Notes under the pieces: model-generated
Databases searched by the model: none
Seen by the model: the letters and a program-made list of their open reading frames with translations, nothing else
Told to the model about the DNA's origin: nothing
Translations under genes and position numbers: made by a program
From: Plecoglossus altivelis
Lineage: Eukaryota; Chordata; Actinopteri; Osmeriformes; Plecoglossidae
DNA: 64,000 bases
Assembly (NCBI GenBank): GCA_036571765.1
Contig: BROE01000022.1
Span: 9,993,787-10,057,786 of the forward strand
Direction of reading: 5' to 3'
In this document: piece after piece, positions 58,571 to 64,000 of the stretch
Layout of the letters: each line of letters opens with the position of its first letter
Numbering within the stretch: position 1 is the stretch's first letter

Positions 58571-61220
58571 CTCTTGCCTGAGGCAAGGGGCCTTCCTCAG
58601 TCTCCCCTTCTCTCCCAAACACTCTTTTCCCAGGCAACTGTATCAACCTGGCCAACTTTCTACCTTCCCTGACCACTGCCCCAAACACTATTGAAGGACC
58701 AGGGCAGGATCCTGTGCAGCTACGCTGTCTGGAAAACTCACCACACCACAGATTCGTTGATCCAGAGTCGCCGCGAAGCCTTTCCATCTACAGGGACGTC
58801 ATCCTCTCCACATTCCCTGGACACCTGGCAACGTTGGACGGCCTTGTGTCCCTCATCCTCCAGCTGGCTATGCAGTTTAAAGGCTCGCGTTTCTAAACCT
58901 ACCACACACGTTTTGGATATAAAGGCCACAGCCGCATTCCTCGACTTCCACCAAGGCACATTCTGGGACGCCTCGGCCAAAGGTCTTCTGTTTCCATATA
59001 TGCTACCTTCCGCACGCATTTTGCTCTCTGTGTGGCGCTCCATCTCACTCCTGCTCTGGAAGATACCTCACAGCCCTCTGCCTTCCTCTCAACTCTCGCA
59101 GGAACCAGTTGTTGAGGCCGCCCCGGCCTCATTCATCTCTCAGGTCACCGGTAACGCAGCTCCTACTGATCACACAATCTCGCTCATCCATCTAGCCAGA
59201 CACAATGCCTCTCTGGACAATGGAGATATCATATTTTCTGTTGTAGTATAGCCTATTGGATTAGTAGCTAAGGGCTATGGACCTTATTGCAATCATTAGC
59301 AAGTTGTAAGGCTGACCGATTAGTATTACCATTGGGGAGACAGCGGTTGGCACATAGAACTTCAGTCTCTGCGTTACCAGCAGTACTTTGTGGCGCCTAT
59401 GGACTGCTTCAATTTAGTACTCATGACTCAGTTTGAAATCTCAGTCCTTCCGCCAACATGAGATCGCAGTTTCTTTTTTGTTGTTAAATCCTGCTTTCCC
59501 TTCATCTTGGCTCCCCTGCTCTCTAAGAGTGTAGACAAGTTTGCTGTTGAGGACAGCAACTTACATAATTGTTCCTTCTGGAACCTTCTGATTAGAGGGG
59601 CTGAGAACACGTTTCCTCTCTCTCTCTTTTCCCTCCCTCTGCTGTCTCTTCGCCTCTTTTGTCTACCCCTCTCGCATCTCCTTTTTCATCCTACCTTCCC
59701 TTCCTGCTGCTTCATTCCTATCTTTCTGTATTCCATCCCCTCCAGCTCTCCTGTTTTGTCAAAAACAAAGCCTAATTATACACCATTGTTCCTCTCTTCC
59801 CCTTGAATTCATGCATAGTTAAACTTGCATTGTACTGACATGGGTCGCCGATGGCAGCAGTGTTCTGTTAGAGATCCAGGTGTTCAGATCCAGTCTCAGG
59901 CAGTCTTCCCCGCCCAGCATGGCCATGGCCTTGATTACGGGGACCTTCCTTTACAGAGGAACAACATAGAGGACAATGCTCCGCAGCTGTCGCATGCCGG
60001 TAAATTGGGGATTTTTAGGATGACGGTTTGAACACTATTCAAGTTGTCCCAAAGTGTTTTTTGAAAGTGGGTGTTGTTTTTTGGACTGACGTATTCCAAC
60101 ACACACACAGAAGCACATGCGAAGAAGGCACACAAAGTAAACTCAATCAAACATTGCGACGCACTTCTGTCTCTACAGTGCGTATGTCCAGTAGTCTTCT
60201 ACATGTCTACCAGTCTACATGACTCCAGAACCAGTCATCGCTAACCATCTACTGATGAGAGAATAGCTTTTTCACCTCCAAATTTGCCATTTGTCTTTTA
60301 CACCAGCTTTTTCAATACAGCAATTTGCCCGAGACGATTGTGACCAGTTGTGGGACCGGACACAGTACCACCTACTGCTTATACTATGATAAACAGCCTG
60401 AGCGTCATCAGATCTGGGAGAGAGGTTGCGTGGTGCTCCGAGGGAATTTCATTTGCCAGTCCCTGCACATGGTAGGGTAATGAGGGAGAGAGAAGAGAAG
60501 AGGAGGGAGCAAGTGAGGAGGGGTGGAGGGATTGCATGGGATGGTGAGAGGAGAGGAGGCAGTGTGGAAAGCCTAATAGCGGTGTGTGTGTGTATGTGTG
60601 TGAATGTGTGGGCGAATGGACTGTGTGCAGGTGCTTGTGTGCGCTCTGTGTTTTGCGGGCGCGTGCATGCACAGGTATTCTGTGTGTATATGTGTGTGCA
60701 TGCACTGTGTGCGTCTGCATGTGTGCGTGTGATCCAATGTGCGGAGTACGACATAATGAAAGTGGAGTTGTTGAAAAGCACTGGCGGTCCAAAGGGATTC
60801 ACCGTTCTACGTTCCTACGTTCCAAACTCCGATGGGACTTTTCCATATCACCCACGCGTGCCCTTCGCATTATTGAATTTAAATCGTTTTCTGGTTGGTG
60901 CGCAGTTCTTTGACAACTGCAATCATGAACCAGGCCAACCACTTCTCCCTTCACTTGAACAGGAACATTTCGTCACATTTGTTTTTTAATACGTATCATT
61001 TGGAACCCCAAACGAGGGCACATCTCGTCGCTGAGACGCCAACGTCACCACAGTTCACCCGGTTTATTCCGCCCGTCCTCCACTTGAACCCTGGCGTTTA
61101 TCTGTGGGGCAACCGTCCCTGGGCTGCCAGCAACCCCCCCCCACTCCCCCTCTTCCCTTTCCTGCATTTCAAAGGAAGCATGAGGCACAGATTTGCATAA
61201 TCCGGAGAGTGGAGTGTGTT
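58571..61220. other. Intergenic sequence upstream of the recombinase relic
   Basis: The + strand is open from 58691 to 59251, which is long for this region, but the translation shows no domain I recognise. It lies where the RT/RNase H part of the minus-strand element should be, so it may be an antisense shadow of decayed element sequence. A GT-rich imperfect repeat lies at about 60581-60735. Confidence 0.4.
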
Positions 61221-61228
61221 TTTTTTTT

Positions 61229-61258
61229 GGGTAGGGGGGTGGGGGGTTGCTGGGGGGG
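61229..61258 (+). other. Potential G-quadruplex
   Basis: G3-TA-G6-T-G6-TTGCT-G7, preceded by a T10 run. It is the cleanest quadruplex motif in the window, with loops of 2, 1 and 5 bases. Confidence 0.75.
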
Positions 61259-61260
61259 CG

Positions 61261-64000
61261 AGGAGACAGGCGGATTTATATCTCTGCTTCCCGAAAATCT
61301 AAATTATTCTACCTGTCTAGGCAGGCCCACTCAATGACGAGAGATTAATAGAGCGGGTCACAGATGAAATAAGCACCAACCAAAGCCCCATGATACCGAC
61401 CAGAAAAAGATACTTGACATGCCCTTATTATTCGAGCGAATACTCATTGTGATTGCAGAATAAATCACATATTCATACTACTCCATCGGTCGAATATATT
61501 AGTGCAGAATCATACGGCAAGATCTCTCTCGTCCCTTGAGTGAGCGAAAGGAGAGAGGAGCCGTGGACTTGGAGAATTGGGTCATTGTTCCTCCCTTTCC
61601 AGAAGGAGCCTTCTCATTGTACATCTGAATCAGCTGTTTACCAACCTCGTGCTAAACCTTCTGTTGATTCAGTACACATGCAAAGTGGTGCCAATTTCAC
61701 CTAGCTGCTGTATCAACCTCACCTAGCTCTGGCTCGGTGTGAGTAGGTACACTCAACACAGCAAGAAACCGCACTGTCGACTGTCCAAACGGAGGTAGGG
61801 TGTGATGGCTAGAGCAGAGCGACTGGCGCTGACTGAAAGGTTCTGAAAGGGGAGCTCATCATACAGATAGTTGGACTTCAGATCAGCCTCCAACACAATG
61901 TCAGGAAGGCTGCCCCCAGCCTCTCTAGTCTACTCTCTCCCTCTCCTCTCCCCCCCTCCTCTCCTTCCACCTTCCTCCACGCCATCTCCGCCCCCCACCG
62001 TGTCCTCCTCTACCCTCTCTCCTCTCGCTCCACTTGCCTCTCACCTCCTTCTCATTAAAACTCTTAATTGTCTCGTTCACACCTGCTGGTGTGCTGCCTC
62101 ATTTGGGACTGCCTCCTCACCAGAACAGATTTTCTCATCAGCGCTAACTTCAGCACAGTTCAGACTGTCCTTCACTCACCGCAGGGCTATGAGTGAACTA
62201 CCACCTTTGCCATCTCATCGCAAATCTTGTGCGCGCGTGTACTTGCCTTGTGTGCGTGTGTGTGGTGTGTGTGTATGTTGCATTACACAGCAGAACGAGA
62301 GCCTTTTTAATATGAGTAGAGATACAGAAAGATTAGCAGGAGAGAGAGAGTTAGAGAGAGAAAGAGAGAACGAGTTGGAGAGAGAGAGACCTGATGATGA
62401 TTTATGCGAGCCTCGTGTGACTTGAATTTAGACTTACTCTATAGACTTTGTATTTGGGTCAACATTGTTTCAGATGGTGTTTAAACACGAGGGGGGTGAC
62501 AGCCACCTTGCCGGCGTGCACACAAACAGCCACCTCTCTGATGGAGTGAATTATGCCCTGGGTACGTCCTTCTACCCTTCCGTCTATCCATCCTCCTGTT
62601 CATCCTTGCCGCTCAATTTGCTTTGTCTGTAATGACGTTCCCTATCTCTGCCTCCTTCTCATCCCTCTTTCTGTCTCTACCCCCGGTTATGAGTAAATGC
62701 TTCACATCAAACCACATTTCCAAGTAGAGGGTAAACCTTAGTTAGCTCGCCAGTAAATGAGAGTATCCGGAAAAAATACACCTGAAAGTATACGGACGCG
62801 GAGGGGGCCAACTCGAAGGGGTCACTAGCCACCCTGTAGTTTAACCAGGAGCTTGTCACACAGGGACGGGGCCCTATCGACGGTGGCCTAATCAACACCC
62901 TTCAGAGTTCACCGTGGAGCGATGTGCGCCATTTATAGGGTGTCTCCAGTCTTCCAATCTTTTCTCCTTACACTTCTCTTTCTCTGCCAGGGTCACCGTA
63001 TCGTTAAGTCCCTATCATGCAGAGTGCGTTCTCACACTGTCTCCCTCTCTCTCTCTCTCTCTCTGTCCTCCCTTTCCCTTCTTTCCTCCATCCCCCCACC
63101 GTCCTTCCATCCCCCCTTCTCCCCCCTCCCCCTGCCTTCTCTCCTCCCCCCCGTGCCACTTGTGTATAGATTACCTGTGGCAGTGCATTTCCTGTCTGTA
63201 ATGAAAGTTAGCTGTGCCCTCTGAAGGTGACTGCCCACAACAGTAATGTGATCAGAGGGGTCGTGGGCATAGTGATTGTATATGTGCGCGTAGTTGCGTG
63301 CAGCGTGTGTTTGTGGTGTGTGTGTGGTGTCGTGTGTGTGTGTGGTGTGGAGCACAGCAGCTGCTCTGTGGAAGCTGAGGGCACCTGTGAGTGCAGCGAG
63401 AAAGTTAATTCAACTTCTACATCCCCGCTCTGTCTTAGGCAGAAATGATACTGTATGAATCGATTAGAACGGGAGCCAACCAAGTGGCACTAAATTGCCG
63501 TAACACAAACGGCATGGTTGACATTAGCATGAAACAATCTGCGCTCTGGCAAAAACAGGTGGGTGAAAATTGAATATGAACCAACACGTTTTATTATCTG
63601 TGATGGTGTGGGACGAATTTCAAAAAGGATCCTTTAGCTTGTAGCACGTTAGCACATCAGTATTCGTCTCGCGATGTTGTCCGATGTTGAGGTTTTTAGT
63701 TAACATTTCTGATGTCATTCTGATGTGGAATTATGGAGCACAAACCTCTAATCATCGCTGGATGGTGTGGTCACTCTCTCTCACTAATTTGTAGTTTGGC
63801 ATTTTTCAATGAATTGGTCTTTATAAACTCTCAGACTTTCCCGTGACATAATGTATGGCGGTCAATAAAATATTTGACAAATCCAGGCTCTCCTGTGCTT
63901 GCTAAAGAAGAATGTGGCCTGAATGCAATAAAGAAAATCTAGATGCTGAGAACCTCCTATTAATCACCAGCAGACAGGAGAATTATTGCTGAGCATTACG
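61261..64000. other. Terminal intergenic sequence, no gene recognised
   Basis: Mixed unique sequence with a GA-rich stretch (about 62338-62390), a CT tract (63045-63066) and GT-rich DNA (63290-63345). A possible small exon at 62474-62561 is described in the findings. The last 500 bp are AT-rich with AATAAA-type hexamers (near 63865 and 63928) but no linked coding exon. Confidence 0.45.

Noticed and set aside
1..64000. A bacterial-type system (operon, CRISPR, toxin-antitoxin, prophage)
   Set aside because: Nothing supports it. Gene density, introns, poly(A) signals and microsatellites are those of a vertebrate genome.

Overview
The window looks like vertebrate nuclear DNA, most likely from a teleost fish. 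Genes are sparse, the coding exons are interrupted by GT-AG introns, CA/GT, GA/CT and tetranucleotide microsatellites are extremely dense, and there is one assembly gap of 720 N. The proteins that can be read are vertebrate-specific: an Eph receptor tail and a syntaxin. The species cannot be fixed from the sequence. Nothing prokaryotic, no CRISPR array and no rRNA or intact tRNA gene is visible.

Layout. (1) 1-6475, + strand: the 3' end of the EPHA3 receptor tyrosine kinase gene. It comprises part of an intron, the penultimate exon (681-836), a 3.7-kb intron, the terminal coding exon (4544-4649) and a 3' UTR of about 1.8 kb ending near an AATAAA at 6451. (2) 6476-46648: about 40 kb with no recognisable coding gene. 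It holds microsatellites, minisatellites, G-quadruplex-prone tracts, a CpG-rich block beside the assembly gap (about 11990-13270), one promoter-like block (about 31180-31400), a diverged duplication carrying hairpins (30.1-30.4 kb), and AT-rich unique stretches that could be conserved non-coding DNA. (3) 46649-47957, - strand: a complete syntaxin-19 (stx19) coding region in four phase-0 exons, 303 codons, with a SNARE motif and a cysteine-rich C-terminus in place of a membrane anchor. (4) 47958-64000: mostly non-coding. It holds a 46-bp tandem repeat just upstream of stx19, a GATA-rich region with a 194-bp tandem duplication, an uncertain candidate 5' coding exon (53744-53893), a degenerate DIRS/Ngaro-like tyrosine recombinase pseudogene (about 57850-58570, - strand), and more simple repeats.

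The two secure genes do not form a pathway. EPHA3 is a membrane receptor for ephrin-A guidance cues and STX19 is a Q-SNARE of post-Golgi traffic. Their closeness (about 40 kb apart, tail to tail) is notable because the human orthologues lie on opposite sides of the chromosome 3 centromere. I found no evidence of a novel biological system. The points most worth a second look are this synteny, the intron-containing stx19, the recombinase relic, several near-perfect inverted repeats, and the G-rich assembly gap next to CpG-rich sequence.
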